DNA from: Polyangium sp. y55x31
GTDB lineage: Bacteria; Myxococcota_A; Polyangia; Polyangiales; Polyangiaceae
Assembly: GCF_029946505.1 (NCBI RefSeq)
Contig: NZ_JARZHG010000010.1
Location: forward strand, 62,001-126,000
Direction: 5' to 3'
DNA length: 64,000 nt
The notes beneath the pieces were generated by a model, which saw nothing but the letters and a program-made list of their open reading frames with translations, was not told where the DNA came from and ran no database searches. Below are positions 32,763 to 41,084 of this stretch, in pieces (within the stretch, counting starts at the first letter, position 1; every line of letters begins with the position of its first letter). Made by a program: the position numbers and the translations under genes.

Positions 32763-32891
32763 GATCGAGGGCCTTCGGGTCGAGGTTCGGCGCTCGGCGA
32801 GCGCCCGTTCGACCGGCGATCGCCGGCCCGGCCGAGGTGCGGCGCACCCCAGCCGGGCGGCTTCATTTCACGCGTAATCGAGCGTCAGCGG

Positions 32892-33062
32892 CTAGCCGCC
32901 GATGCAGCACGCGAAGTGCGTGAGCGCCGTGCAGACCTGATTACAGGTCCCGGTGAAGACCGAGGTGGCCGCCATGTTTCCGTTCTCCTCGAGGACGGGC
33001 TCCGCCACCTCGATCTCCGATTGAGCCATCAGGTTGGCGAGTTCTTCATCGATGTTCATCAT
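32892..33062 (-). CDS. lanA: Class II lanthipeptide precursor peptide
   Basis: 56 codons; too short for confident automatic calling but well placed. The ATG at 33062 has AAGGAG nine bases upstream; a second ATG follows at once (33059). The leader (~1-30) is acidic and Glu/Leu/Met-rich (IDEELANLMAQSEIEVAEPV). The core region (~31-56) contains Thr33, Ser34, Thr37, Thr39, Thr45, Thr48 and Cys40, Cys44, Cys52, Cys53, ending IGG: enough for up to four thioether rings. A VCTALTHFACC stretch resembles the CTxTxxC region of lipid-II-binding lanthipeptides loosely. No leader GG/GA cleavage site is evident before the core. Confidence 0.88.
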   Translation of the reverse strand: MMNIDEELANLMAQSEIEVAEPVLEENGNMAATSVFTGTCNQVCTALTHFACCIGG

Positions 33063-33273
33063 GGTCGTATTCTCCTTGTGAAGCGCTCCATCACCCCCGC
33101 GCCTTGCATTGCGATGGCCTTGCAAGCGCGTCGGAGCGGTCTGGAACGTCGATGTCGTCGAGCAAGGGGCGGACCAATACGCCCGAGCGCGCCTCGACGC
33201 GCACCGCCGCCGCTCTCGGGCGGTTTTCAGCACGCGCCAAGCGAAGGCGACCCGCGCGACCCGTCACGGGCGC

Positions 33274-33287
33274 GTGACACCTGTCAC
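33274..33287. promoter_or_regulatory. Palindrome upstream of lanA
   Basis: GTGACACCTGTCAC, 6-bp arms around CC, 212 bases upstream of the lanA start and 55 bases from the end of the GT39-like gene. It could be an operator for the lanA-lanM unit. A neighbouring CCCGTCACGGG hairpin (about 33260-33270) shares the GTCAC word. Confidence 0.35.
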
Positions 33288-33341
33288 GGCGCCGTTACGG
33301 GGCCCGTTGCGTCGGCATGACAATCTCGCCGAGAGGACGGT

Positions 33342-35027
33342 CTACCGCCCTTTGCGCCGATAAATCCAGATGACCGGTGTCCCGTGGAGCCCCGCCACGT
33401 GCGCGGGCTGCACCGTCCCGTAGGCCACCCAGGCCTGGTATTCCTGCCCCTGCATGTGCTGCTCGTGGTGATACAGGGCGAAATCGGCCTCGTGCACCGC
33501 GCCGACCCCGCGGATGTCCTTCCGCAATCGGCCGTCTTTCTGCAACATGTCCCACGACGGCCAGGCCGTATCGTGGATGTACACCGCCCCGCCCCTCGGC
33601 ACCTCGCGGTTCAGGTAGTCCACGACCGCGCCCGTCGTGTAGCCCCAGAACGTCCGATTGAGCCCGAGCGTCGCCGCGCCCTTCGCCCCGCCCACGAGCG
33701 GCACGTAATTCGAGAGCCCCCACGGATGCGACCCCGCCGTCTCCGCGACGGGCGCCGCCAGGAGCACCGGGAAGAGCGCCATCGCCGCCGCCGGCCCGCG
33801 CGCGAACTTGCGGACGTTCGTCGCTTTCAGCTTCCGAAGCTCCACGCGGAGCACGGAGACGAGCCAGGACACCCCTGCCCCGGCGAAAAGCGCGATGAAC
33901 GGATACGCCTGCATCCAGTGCTTCGTGCCGCCGAAGATGGGCGTCTTCGGCAAGACCCAGGCGCCGTACGAAATGCCGATCGCCATCAGCCAGAGCAGAT
34001 CCGTCTCGCCGCCCTCGCGCCGCGTGATCTTGCCGGCCCGCGCTCGAAGAAACGCCTGGATCCGCGTCCGCGCCCGCACCCCGAGCCCCAGGGCGAAGAG
34101 CGCGAGCGTCACCGTCGGCACCGTGGCCGCCGTCATCAGCGGCGCATACAGGCGCGGCATGGGCGGCGTCCAGTACGTCCGCCCGAGGAACTCCATGTTG
34201 TAATACTCGTGATTCAGGTGGAACGACGCATACGCCGAGAGCCGCGCGAACGTGTCCCGCCAGATCCACGGCCAGAGCGCATACATCACGAGCGGCCCGA
34301 GCACGGCCATCGCGCCGAGCGCGGCGAGCGCCCTCCGCGCCGTCTCCTTCATGTTGCCGCCCGTCAGCCGGTCGCGCACGAGGCAAAGCGCGACGAACGT
34401 CACGGCGAGGATCGGCAAGAACCACGCATTGTGCTTGGTATCGAGCGCGAGCCCGAACGTGAGCCCCGCCGCGATCGGCCAGCGGGATCCGCCCTCCCGC
34501 ATCGCCTTCCAGAAGCAATACGTGGCGAGCAGGAACATGGTCACGACCGGCACGTCGAAGCAGGCGAGGTGCGCGTGGTAAAAGAAGTTCGGCATGCAGA
34601 AGAGCGCGATCGCCGCGAAGATCCCCGCGCTCCGCCCGCGCGCCTCCGCGCCCCAGCGATAGACGAGCGCGACGCCCGCGCCCGCGAGGAAGATCCCCGG
34701 GAAACGATAACTCGTCCCCTCCATCGCGAAGAGGTGCCATTTCTTCTGCAAGAACAGGTTCGAGAGCGCGAACAGCGATTTGATGAGCCCCGGATGCTCG
34801 CTGTTCACCCGCCAAGCGCCGTCGATCGCCTTCGGCTCGAACGCGGCCCGCGGGTTCGCGAGGAGGAGCTCGAACCACCGGCGATAACTATCCGCCGCGT
34901 GAAAGTAAAACCCCTCGTCCCGCGCATACCCGAGGTCCCCCACGGTCGCGACGAGCACCACCATCGCGAGGCCCGCGAGCAGCGCCGCGGCGAGGTCGTC
35001 CTTCCAGGTCAATTTCACCCCGCTCAT
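33342..35027 (-). CDS. GT39/ArnT-like membrane glycosyltransferase
   Basis: 561 residues, about 11-12 hydrophobic segments. The first periplasmic loop has the ARDEGFYF acidic motif typical of dolichyl- or undecaprenyl-phosphate-sugar-dependent transferases (PMT/ArnT superfamily, GT-C fold), then GIFLAGAGVALVYRWG, WKAMREGGSRWPIAAGLTFGLALDTKHNAW and FGGTKHWMQAYPF. It would move a sugar from a lipid-phosphate donor to a protein or lipid outside. ATG 35027 overlaps the preceding stop (ATGA). Last gene of a three-gene operon. Confidence 0.85.
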   Translation of the reverse strand: MSGVKLTWKDDLAAALLAGLAMVVLVATVGDLGYARDEGFYFHAADSYRRWFELLLANPRAAFEPKAIDGAWRVNSEHPGLIKSLFALSNLFLQKKWHLFAMEGTSYRFPGIFLAGAGVALVYRWGAEARGRSAGIFAAIALFCMPNFFYHAHLACFDVPVVTMFLLATYCFWKAMREGGSRWPIAAGLTFGLALDTKHNAWFLPILAVTFVALCLVRDRLTGGNMKETARRALAALGAMAVLGPLVMYALWPWIWRDTFARLSAYASFHLNHEYYNMEFLGRTYWTPPMPRLYAPLMTAATVPTVTLALFALGLGVRARTRIQAFLRARAGKITRREGGETDLLWLMAIGISYGAWVLPKTPIFGGTKHWMQAYPFIALFAGAGVSWLVSVLRVELRKLKATNVRKFARGPAAAMALFPVLLAAPVAETAGSHPWGLSNYVPLVGGAKGAATLGLNRTFWGYTTGAVVDYLNREVPRGGAVYIHDTAWPSWDMLQKDGRLRKDIRGVGAVHEADFALYHHEQHMQGQEYQAWVAYGTVQPAHVAGLHGTPVIWIYRRKGR

Positions 35028-35995
35028 CGCGTATCCGCCTCGAAGCAGAAGTGCCGGTGCGCGTGGTTCTTGCTCGACACGAAAAACTCCACCGTCGCGC
35101 TCTTCTTGCCCGCGTGGGTGCCGAGCGGCATCTCGAACGCCGCCCATCCATCGCCGTCGTGGTGCTCCCAGCGCCCGATCTCCTCGCCGTCGACGCGCAC
35201 GGCGAGCGCGACCGGCGCCCCTTTCCGCTCCCGCTCGATGATCCAGTACATCCCGCCATGCCCACGGATCACGCTCCCGAGCGGCACGCCCTCGAAACGT
35301 GTCACGACCTCGCCGCGCGCCGGCGGGTGCGAGAAGAGGCAGCGGCGCGGGCGAAACGCCTCGTCGGCGGCGATGACGGTCGGGCCGACGCTGAAAAACG
35401 GGCCGCCGGGGCATTCGAAGCGCGCCGCGGGGAACGTGGGGTGGCCGCCGAGGCCGCCGGCGATGACACGCGCGTTCGGATTCCACGGGCATGAGACCTC
35501 GGGGTTCGTCGTGCGCACGCTCGCCTGCGCGGGGCCGAGGCCGTCGACGAAATCGAAGACGACCGCGGCGGGGCTCGGGTTTTCGAGCCGCCGGATCACG
35601 AAGGGCCCGACCTCGCGCCGGCCGATCTCGCGAAACCCGGAAAGCTCGGGCGAGCTCTCCCCGAACGCCGAGATCAGGAGCGCCGTGCGATAACGAGACA
35701 CGTCCGGCCGCGCCACGTCGCGCAGCGGAAAGACCTCGTCCCCGAGCGCTTGCCGCGCCAGCGGCTCGCCCCAGGACGGCGCGACGACCACGAGCTCGCC
35801 TTGTTTTCGTTCCTCGGCCATGGGCCCCGCGAGGGCCGCCCAGTCCGCGAAATCGGGCTTCCGCCGCGAGGACACGAAAAACCCGGCGAGCTCGGCGATC
35901 CCGAGGGCCACGAAGGCTCCGAGCGCCAGGGGGCCGGGGCGTAGGGCGCCGAAGGCGACCCGGAGCCCCGAGCGTGGACCACGCGGCCACTTCAT
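35024..35995 (-). CDS. Membrane-anchored hypothetical protein of the glycan operon
   Basis: 323 residues. One N-terminal membrane anchor (~15-42, GPLALGAFVALGIAELAGFF) follows a basic start; the rest is extracytoplasmic and beta-rich, with ELVVVAPSWGEPLARQALGDEVFPLRDVARPD and a C-terminal domain ending ATVEFFVSSKNHAHRHFCFE. No family recognised. It overlaps both neighbours by ATGA (35992-35995 and 35024-35027), so it is translated together with the YfhO-like and GT39-like genes and probably assists them. ATG 35995. Confidence 0.75.
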   Translation of the reverse strand: MKWPRGPRSGLRVAFGALRPGPLALGAFVALGIAELAGFFVSSRRKPDFADWAALAGPMAEERKQGELVVVAPSWGEPLARQALGDEVFPLRDVARPDVSRYRTALLISAFGESSPELSGFREIGRREVGPFVIRRLENPSPAAVVFDFVDGLGPAQASVRTTNPEVSCPWNPNARVIAGGLGGHPTFPAARFECPGGPFFSVGPTVIAADEAFRPRRCLFSHPPARGEVVTRFEGVPLGSVIRGHGGMYWIIERERKGAPVALAVRVDGEEIGRWEHHDGDGWAAFEMPLGTHAGKKSATVEFFVSSKNHAHRHFCFEADTR

Positions 35996-37815
35996 CCTTG
36001 CACCTTCCCCTCGTCCTCGCGTTTTTCCGCGCGCACGAGCGCGATCGCGCCCACGAGCGCCGCGATCCCCGCGAAGAGCCCCGGGACGAACCCCGGCGGC
36101 CGATACCACAAGGAGAGCGTCGTCACGCCCGCGGGCAATCGCACGGCGACGCGGCTCTCCACGTTCTCCACCTTGCCCGCCGAAGCCCGCCAACCTTCGT
36201 CGTAGTTCATGTTGTACACGACGAGTGTCCCCGCCTCCGCGCCGGCGAGCTCGATCGTCGCGGCATTCGGGCTCCAGTGGGCGATCCTCGCCGACCCCGC
36301 CCCCTCCGCGACGAAGACCTCGCCCTTGTGGCGCGGGTCGTCGGAGGCGAGCGCGCCTTTCCGCTCGAACGGCGGCGCGCCGTAACAATCGAGCACGCCC
36401 GTGTTGCCCAGCATCGCGAGGTACATCGGCCCCGCCCAGTCGCGTTGCTTGTACTGGAAAGGCGGGTTTTTCTCGAAATGGAAGGGCCGGTCCGCGGGGA
36501 TGTGGTCGGGCGGCACCATCCACATCGACTGCGCCATCGGCCTCTGCGCGCCCTTCGCGACATCGATCCCGATGAACAACACGACCACCGCGAGCGCCGC
36601 GTCGAACCAGGGCCGCCGCCGGCCCGCCCGCTCCACGAGGCGCCCGATCCCGCTCGCCGCCACGATCGAGAGGACCAGCACCGCGGGATAAAGGAACCGC
36701 GAGGGCACGTGCTGCGATCGGAACACCGGCACGTGCTCGTGGAGCAACGTCCACGGCGCGTTCGGGTGAAACGCCCCGAGCCCGAGCAGGCCGAAGAGCG
36801 CGCCCACCACCTTGAGCGCCGCCTCGCGCTTGCCCTGCACGAGCAAGAGCCCGAGCGCGAGGATCAGCACGCCGGGCAGCCCGATGTACATCCCCCACTC
36901 GTGCCACCCGTACGCCGGCACGCGCACGGGCCGCGAATGGAAGCCCTGATCCGGCGCCGTGAGCATCGTGAAGAGCGCGCCCATGTCGATCGCCTCGGTC
37001 GACGGCACGAGCCGCGGCGCCTTGCGGAAGACATCGAGCATCGGCAAGAGCTTCGGCGCGGCGAGCGAGACGCCGAAGAGGCCCGAAACGCCGAGCACGA
37101 CGAGCGGCCGCGCGCTCTTCTCCAGCGCGCCGAGGACCAGCGCATAAAGCCCCAGCGCGAGCACCGTGTGCGGGAGCGGATAGATGCCGCCCGTGTAGAC
37201 GAGCGCGGCGAACGTGGCCCCGAGCAGGACGACGTCGAGGGCGCGGTGCGGCTTCTCTCGCGCGCGCTCGAAGAAAAACAGCGCCCACGGGAGGAACGCG
37301 TAGGCGAGGTGCCAGGTGTGGCCGGAGGCCGTTTGCAGCGCCCAGCGGCCGTTCACCGCCCAGAGCGCGGCCACGAGCGCCCGCGCCCCGTGGCTCTTCG
37401 TGAACCGCGATCCGGCCGCATACGCCCCCGCCGCGCCGACGAGCGCCATGCCCACGACCTCGATCCGGATCGCGAGGTTCATCGGCAAAAACAGGTACGC
37501 GAGGAGCCACGGCGACACGACGACCGTCCCCGCCTCGACGTACCCCCACGCCGGAAATCCTCCGCACGCGTACGGATTCCAGAAGGGCATCTCGTGGTGA
37601 TCGAGCAGGCTCTTCTTGACGAGGTAGCGGTGCGAGGTCTGCACGTCCCAGTCGTGGAAGCCAAACGTGTTCGTCTTGACGAGCCACGGGAGGAGCACCA
37701 CCACGACGGCCGCGAGCATCGAAAGGCCCGCGAGGAGCGCGGCGGCGGCGCGGGGCGGATCACGACGCGCGGCGGCGAGCCAACGGCGCGGGAGGGAGAG
37801 AGCGGCCTTGTCCAC
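35992..37815 (-). CDS. YfhO-like polytopic membrane protein
   Basis: 607 residues from GTG 37815. About 12 membrane segments with the YfhO pattern: FGFHDWDVQTSHRYLVKKSLLDHHEMPFWNPYACGGFPAWGYVEAG, SGHTWHLAYAFLPWALFFFER, then an extracytoplasmic C-terminal domain (VVYNMNYDEGWRASAGKVENVES) and a last hydrophobic stretch. YfhO proteins are GT-C-like and implicated in glycosylation of wall polymers such as lipoteichoic acid. In this window it heads an operon with a GT39-like protein, supporting a role in envelope sugar transfer. Confidence 0.82.
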   Translation of the reverse strand: MDKAALSLPRRWLAAARRDPPRAAAALLAGLSMLAAVVVVLLPWLVKTNTFGFHDWDVQTSHRYLVKKSLLDHHEMPFWNPYACGGFPAWGYVEAGTVVVSPWLLAYLFLPMNLAIRIEVVGMALVGAAGAYAAGSRFTKSHGARALVAALWAVNGRWALQTASGHTWHLAYAFLPWALFFFERAREKPHRALDVVLLGATFAALVYTGGIYPLPHTVLALGLYALVLGALEKSARPLVVLGVSGLFGVSLAAPKLLPMLDVFRKAPRLVPSTEAIDMGALFTMLTAPDQGFHSRPVRVPAYGWHEWGMYIGLPGVLILALGLLLVQGKREAALKVVGALFGLLGLGAFHPNAPWTLLHEHVPVFRSQHVPSRFLYPAVLVLSIVAASGIGRLVERAGRRRPWFDAALAVVVLFIGIDVAKGAQRPMAQSMWMVPPDHIPADRPFHFEKNPPFQYKQRDWAGPMYLAMLGNTGVLDCYGAPPFERKGALASDDPRHKGEVFVAEGAGSARIAHWSPNAATIELAGAEAGTLVVYNMNYDEGWRASAGKVENVESRVAVRLPAGVTTLSLWYRPPGFVPGLFAGIAALVGAIALVRAEKREDEGKVQG

Positions 37816-37873
37816 GAGCGGCGCGGACGTTAGCACGTTGCCACGCCGGGCTGCCTCGGCTAAGCCGCCGTCC

Positions 37874-38506
37874 GTGCTGGGGATCGACAAGGCCCTCTTC
37901 GCGCTGCACCGGCGCGCCGTGACGCTGCCGCGGGCGCGGCGCATCACGGACGCGCTCGCCGAGATCGCAGGCCCCGCAGCGTCGCTGCTCGACGTGGGCG
38001 CCGGCGACGGGGCCATCGCCGCGGCCGTCGCCGAGCGCGTGGGCGCGACCCGCGTCGCGGGCGTGGACGTGCTCGTTCGTCCTCGCACGGTCATCGAGGT
38101 CGTGCCCTACGACGGCCGACGCCTGCCCTTCCCCGACGGCGCGTTCGAGATCGTCACGATCTCCGACGTCCTGCACCATTGCGAAGCGCCCGCCGAGGTG
38201 CTCGCCGAGTGCCTGCGCGTGGCCTCCCGCGCCGTGCTCGTGAAGGATCATTTCCGCTTCGGCCCAGTCTCGCAGGCGTTGCTCCTGGCGATGGACGTCG
38301 TGGGCAACGCGGAGGCGGGCGTGCTCGTGCGGGGGACGTACTTCTCGCCGGCCGAGTGGATCGACATGGTGCACGAGGCGCGCGGCCGCATCACCGAGCT
38401 CCGCTGGCCGCTGCGCATTCACGACGCGCCGATGCGGCTCGTGACACGCGATGAGCTCCAGTTCGCGGCACGGATCGAGCACGTCCCAGAGGTGGAGAAC
38501 ACATGA
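37874..38506 (+). CDS. Class I SAM-dependent methyltransferase
   Basis: 210 residues from GTG 37874. Rossmann methyltransferase motifs: I, LLDVGAGDGAIAAAVAE (~residues 33-49), post-I acidic GVDVLVRP, and EIVTISDVLHHCEAPAEVLAECLRVASRAVLVKD, which is the ubiE/methyltransferase-11 pattern. It overlaps the epimerase start by ATGA (38503-38506), so the two are coupled. The substrate is probably a sugar or lipid intermediate of the adjacent glycan set. Divergent from the YfhO-like gene by 58 bp. Confidence 0.88.
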   Translation: MLGIDKALFALHRRAVTLPRARRITDALAEIAGPAASLLDVGAGDGAIAAAVAERVGATRVAGVDVLVRPRTVIEVVPYDGRRLPFPDGAFEIVTISDVLHHCEAPAEVLAECLRVASRAVLVKDHFRFGPVSQALLLAMDVVGNAEAGVLVRGTYFSPAEWIDMVHEARGRITELRWPLRIHDAPMRLVTRDELQFAARIEHVPEVENT

Positions 38507-39441
38507 AGACGCTCGTCGTCGGGGGTGCCGGGTTCATCGGCAGCCATCTCGTGGACCGGCTCGTGAAGCGCGGGCCCGTGACCGTGTACGACAACCTCTC
38601 CGTCGGGAAACGTGCCTTCCTGAAGGAGCACGAGGGCACCGGGCGCGTCACGCTCGTCGAGGCGGACGCGCTCGACCTCGAGCGGCTCACGGCGGCCGCC
38701 GCCGGCCATGACGTCGTCTTCCATCTCTCGGCGAACCCCGAGGCGCGCTGGGGCCTCGAGCGGACGCGGCTCGACCTCGAGCAGGGCACGATCGTCACGT
38801 ACAACGTCCTCGAAGCGATGCGCCGCGCCGGCGTCCCCCGGCTCGTCTTCTCCTCGTCGGGCACGGTCTACGGAGACACGCCGGAGACGTGCAAAGAAGA
38901 CCACATCGGCCACCTGCCGATCTCGCTCTACGGAGCGAGCAAGCTCGCGGGCGAGGCGCTCATCAGCGCGTTCGTCGAGTGCTTCGGCCTGCACGCGACC
39001 ATCTTCCGCTTCGGCAACGTCGTCGGACCCCGCGGCACGCACGGCGCGGCGCTCGATTTCCTGAAAAAACTACGCGACCGGAAGACCGAGCTCGAAGTGC
39101 TCGGCGACGGCCGGCAATCCAAGCCTTACCTCCACGTCTCGGACTGCGCGGACGGCATGCTCTTCGGGCTCGATCACGCGAGCGAGCGGCTCGGCCTCTA
39201 CAACCTCGCCCCGCCCGACCAGACCTCCGTCGCCCGCATCGCCGAGCTCTGCGTCAAGGCCTCCCCCTACCCCGACGCCACGATCCGCTTCACCGGCGGT
39301 GATCGCGGCTGGCCCGGCGACGTGCCCCGATCCTCGATGAGCCCCGACAAGCTCGCCGCCAAAGGCTTTCGGGTGCGCCACTCCAGCGACGATGCCGTCC
39401 GCATGGCGATCGAGGCGCTCGCGCGCGAGGTCTTCGGCTAG
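38503..39441 (+). CDS. NAD-dependent epimerase/dehydratase (extended SDR)
   Basis: 312 residues. The Rossmann motif GGAGFIGSH is at residues 7-15, the catalytic YGASK near 145-149 (Tyr/Lys) and SSSGTVYGD supplies the Ser/Thr. GNVVGPRGTHG and the C-terminal substrate part resemble UDP-glucose 4-epimerase and relatives. It would interconvert or dehydrate a nucleotide sugar for the glycan genes nearby. Coupled by ATGA to the methyltransferase. The exact sugar cannot be read from sequence. Confidence 0.9.
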   Translation: MKTLVVGGAGFIGSHLVDRLVKRGPVTVYDNLSVGKRAFLKEHEGTGRVTLVEADALDLERLTAAAAGHDVVFHLSANPEARWGLERTRLDLEQGTIVTYNVLEAMRRAGVPRLVFSSSGTVYGDTPETCKEDHIGHLPISLYGASKLAGEALISAFVECFGLHATIFRFGNVVGPRGTHGAALDFLKKLRDRKTELEVLGDGRQSKPYLHVSDCADGMLFGLDHASERLGLYNLAPPDQTSVARIAELCVKASPYPDATIRFTGGDRGWPGDVPRSSMSPDKLAAKGFRVRHSSDDAVRMAIEALAREVFG

Positions 39442-39453
39442 GCGGAGCTCGCG

Positions 39454-39477
39454 AAAAAAAAGGGGGACGTCCCCTTC
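39454..39477 (-). terminator. Hairpin with T8 tail, minus strand
   Basis: On the minus strand, GGGGACGTCCCC is followed at once by a run of eight T (A39454-39461 on the plus strand), the form of an intrinsic terminator. It would stop transcripts antisense to the epimerase gene. On the plus strand the same hairpin lies about 20 bases after the epimerase stop. The 277-bp gap up to 39718 holds no gene. Confidence 0.4.
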
Positions 39478-39751
39478 GGAGGACGCGCCTTTCGACGCGA
39501 GATCCGGCGCGCGGGGACGCCCCCTCGGGCGCGGGTCCGGAGGACCTTCTGCTCGGCTTGCCGTCAATGCACGCGCGATGCCGCGTGCCACGTGTGCAGC
39601 GAGCGGCCGAGCGACGCAAAGGCGGGCGCACGCTCGGCCGTGATCCGTCGCGCCCGTCGCCTCCCCCCGGCCCGCCCCGCAACCCCCAAAAAGCCCAAGC
39701 CCTTGATTGATTTCTGGTATGGTCGAATTCTTCCGGAGGAGCATCCAGACC

Positions 39752-41080
39752 ATGGGGCAGACGAACGATACGATCGAGTCCTTGCGCGCCGAGCTCGCGG
39801 CGGCAGAGGAGCGGGCGCGGCTCGCAGAGGAGCGCGCCGCGGTGCTCGAGGACCTCATCGCGCTCGTGCCCGGGGTGGTGCTGGAGTTCGAACAACAGCC
39901 TTCCGGTGTATTTCGACCCACGTTCATCGGCGGAGTCGGGCTGCAGACGCTACTCGGGTATTCGGTCGAGGACTGCATGAGCTCGCCCGAGTTCTTCACG
40001 TCGATCATTCACCCCGACGATCGGGCCGAGGCGAACGCCGAGGCGATGCGGTTTCTCGAGGACGGTGAGTCGCACCTGTCGCCGCATCGAATGCTGCGCA
40101 AGGGCGGCGGCCATACCTGGGTCGATACGCACTTCCTGTACGAGCCGGCCGAGGAGGGGCGCCCGGCCAAGCTGCACAGCGTGGTCTTCGACGTGAGCCG
40201 GCGCGCCTGCGCCGAGCAAAACGCGCAAGAGGCCCTGCTCAAGGAGCGCGCGCTCCGGCAGCGGCTCGACGGGTTCGTCGCGAACGTACCCGGCGTCGTG
40301 TGGGAGAGTCATTTCGTCCCTGATCCCAGCGGGCACCGGACGAACTACGTGAGCGACGCGGTGCTGCCGATCACGGGGTACACGGCCGAGGAGTGGGCAC
40401 GTCCGGATTTCTGGCGCGTGCTCGTCCACCCCGAGGATCACGCGCACGCCAAGGCCGACGCAGAGCGCGCCGCGGCGGAGGGGAGCGGTTCGTCCTCCTA
40501 CCGTTGGATCACCAAGGATGGCCAGACGCTCTGGGTGAATTGCCGGATGACGGCGATCCTGGACGAGTCGGGGGCGACAATCGGCCTGCGCGGCGTGACG
40601 ATGGACATCACGGACCTGAAGCGCGCCGAGACGGAGCGCGCCGAGGCCCTGCTCCGCGAGCGGGTACTAGAGGCGCAGGAGGACAGCCTGCTCGCGCTCT
40701 CGACGCCGCTCGTGCCAATCGACGACGAGATCCTCGCCATGACGCTCGTGGGCGGGCTCGACGAGCGGCGGGCGGATCGGGTGCTCACGACGCTGCTCGA
40801 AGGCGTGACGCAGACGGGGGCGCGCGCGGTGATCCTCGACGTGACGGGCGTTCCAGCAGTCGAGGCGCAGACAGCCGACCTCGTCGTGAAGGCCGCGAAG
40901 GCGGTGTCGCTGCTCGGCGCGGAGGTCGTGCTGACAGGGATCCGGCCAGAGGTGGCGCGGACCTTGGTCGAGCTCGGAGCCGAGCTCGGATCGATCGTGA
41001 CGAAGGGGACGCTCAAAGCCGGGATCGCGCACGCGATGCGAGCCCGCCGCAATGGTGTGTCGGGGAAAACGAGGCGCTGA
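39752..41080 (+). CDS. Double-PAS-STAS protein (RsbR-like)
   Basis: About 442 residues from ATG 39752, with GGAGG about 12 bases upstream; ATG 39719 gives 11 more residues. Coiled coil (~6-35), a first PAS (~37-155, GLQTLLGYSVEDCMSSPEFFTSIIHPDDR, PHRMLRKGGGHTWVDTHFL), a second PAS (~175-300, VLPITGYTAEEWARPDFWRVLVHPEDH) and a STAS domain (~325-430, VILDVTGVPAVEAQTADLVVKAAKAVSLLGAEVVLTGIRPEVARTL). An RsbR-type stressosome component. Paralogue of the 29078 gene, which has one PAS only. The stop is followed by repeat copy 4. Confidence 0.88.
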   Translation: MGQTNDTIESLRAELAAAEERARLAEERAAVLEDLIALVPGVVLEFEQQPSGVFRPTFIGGVGLQTLLGYSVEDCMSSPEFFTSIIHPDDRAEANAEAMRFLEDGESHLSPHRMLRKGGGHTWVDTHFLYEPAEEGRPAKLHSVVFDVSRRACAEQNAQEALLKERALRQRLDGFVANVPGVVWESHFVPDPSGHRTNYVSDAVLPITGYTAEEWARPDFWRVLVHPEDHAHAKADAERAAAEGSGSSSYRWITKDGQTLWVNCRMTAILDESGATIGLRGVTMDITDLKRAETERAEALLRERVLEAQEDSLLALSTPLVPIDDEILAMTLVGGLDERRADRVLTTLLEGVTQTGARAVILDVTGVPAVEAQTADLVVKAAKAVSLLGAEVVLTGIRPEVARTLVELGAELGSIVTKGTLKAGIAHAMRARRNGVSGKTRR

Positions 41081-41084
41081 GGGG

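Noticed and set aside
33063-33341. tRNA or small RNA gene upstream of lanA
   Set aside because: No cloverleaf or anticodon arm could be drawn, only short palindromes.
35024-37687. An 887-residue frame across the glycan operon
   Set aside because: The part above 35995 is the shadow of the YfhO-like gene. The ATGA overlap and a membrane anchor set the start at 35995.
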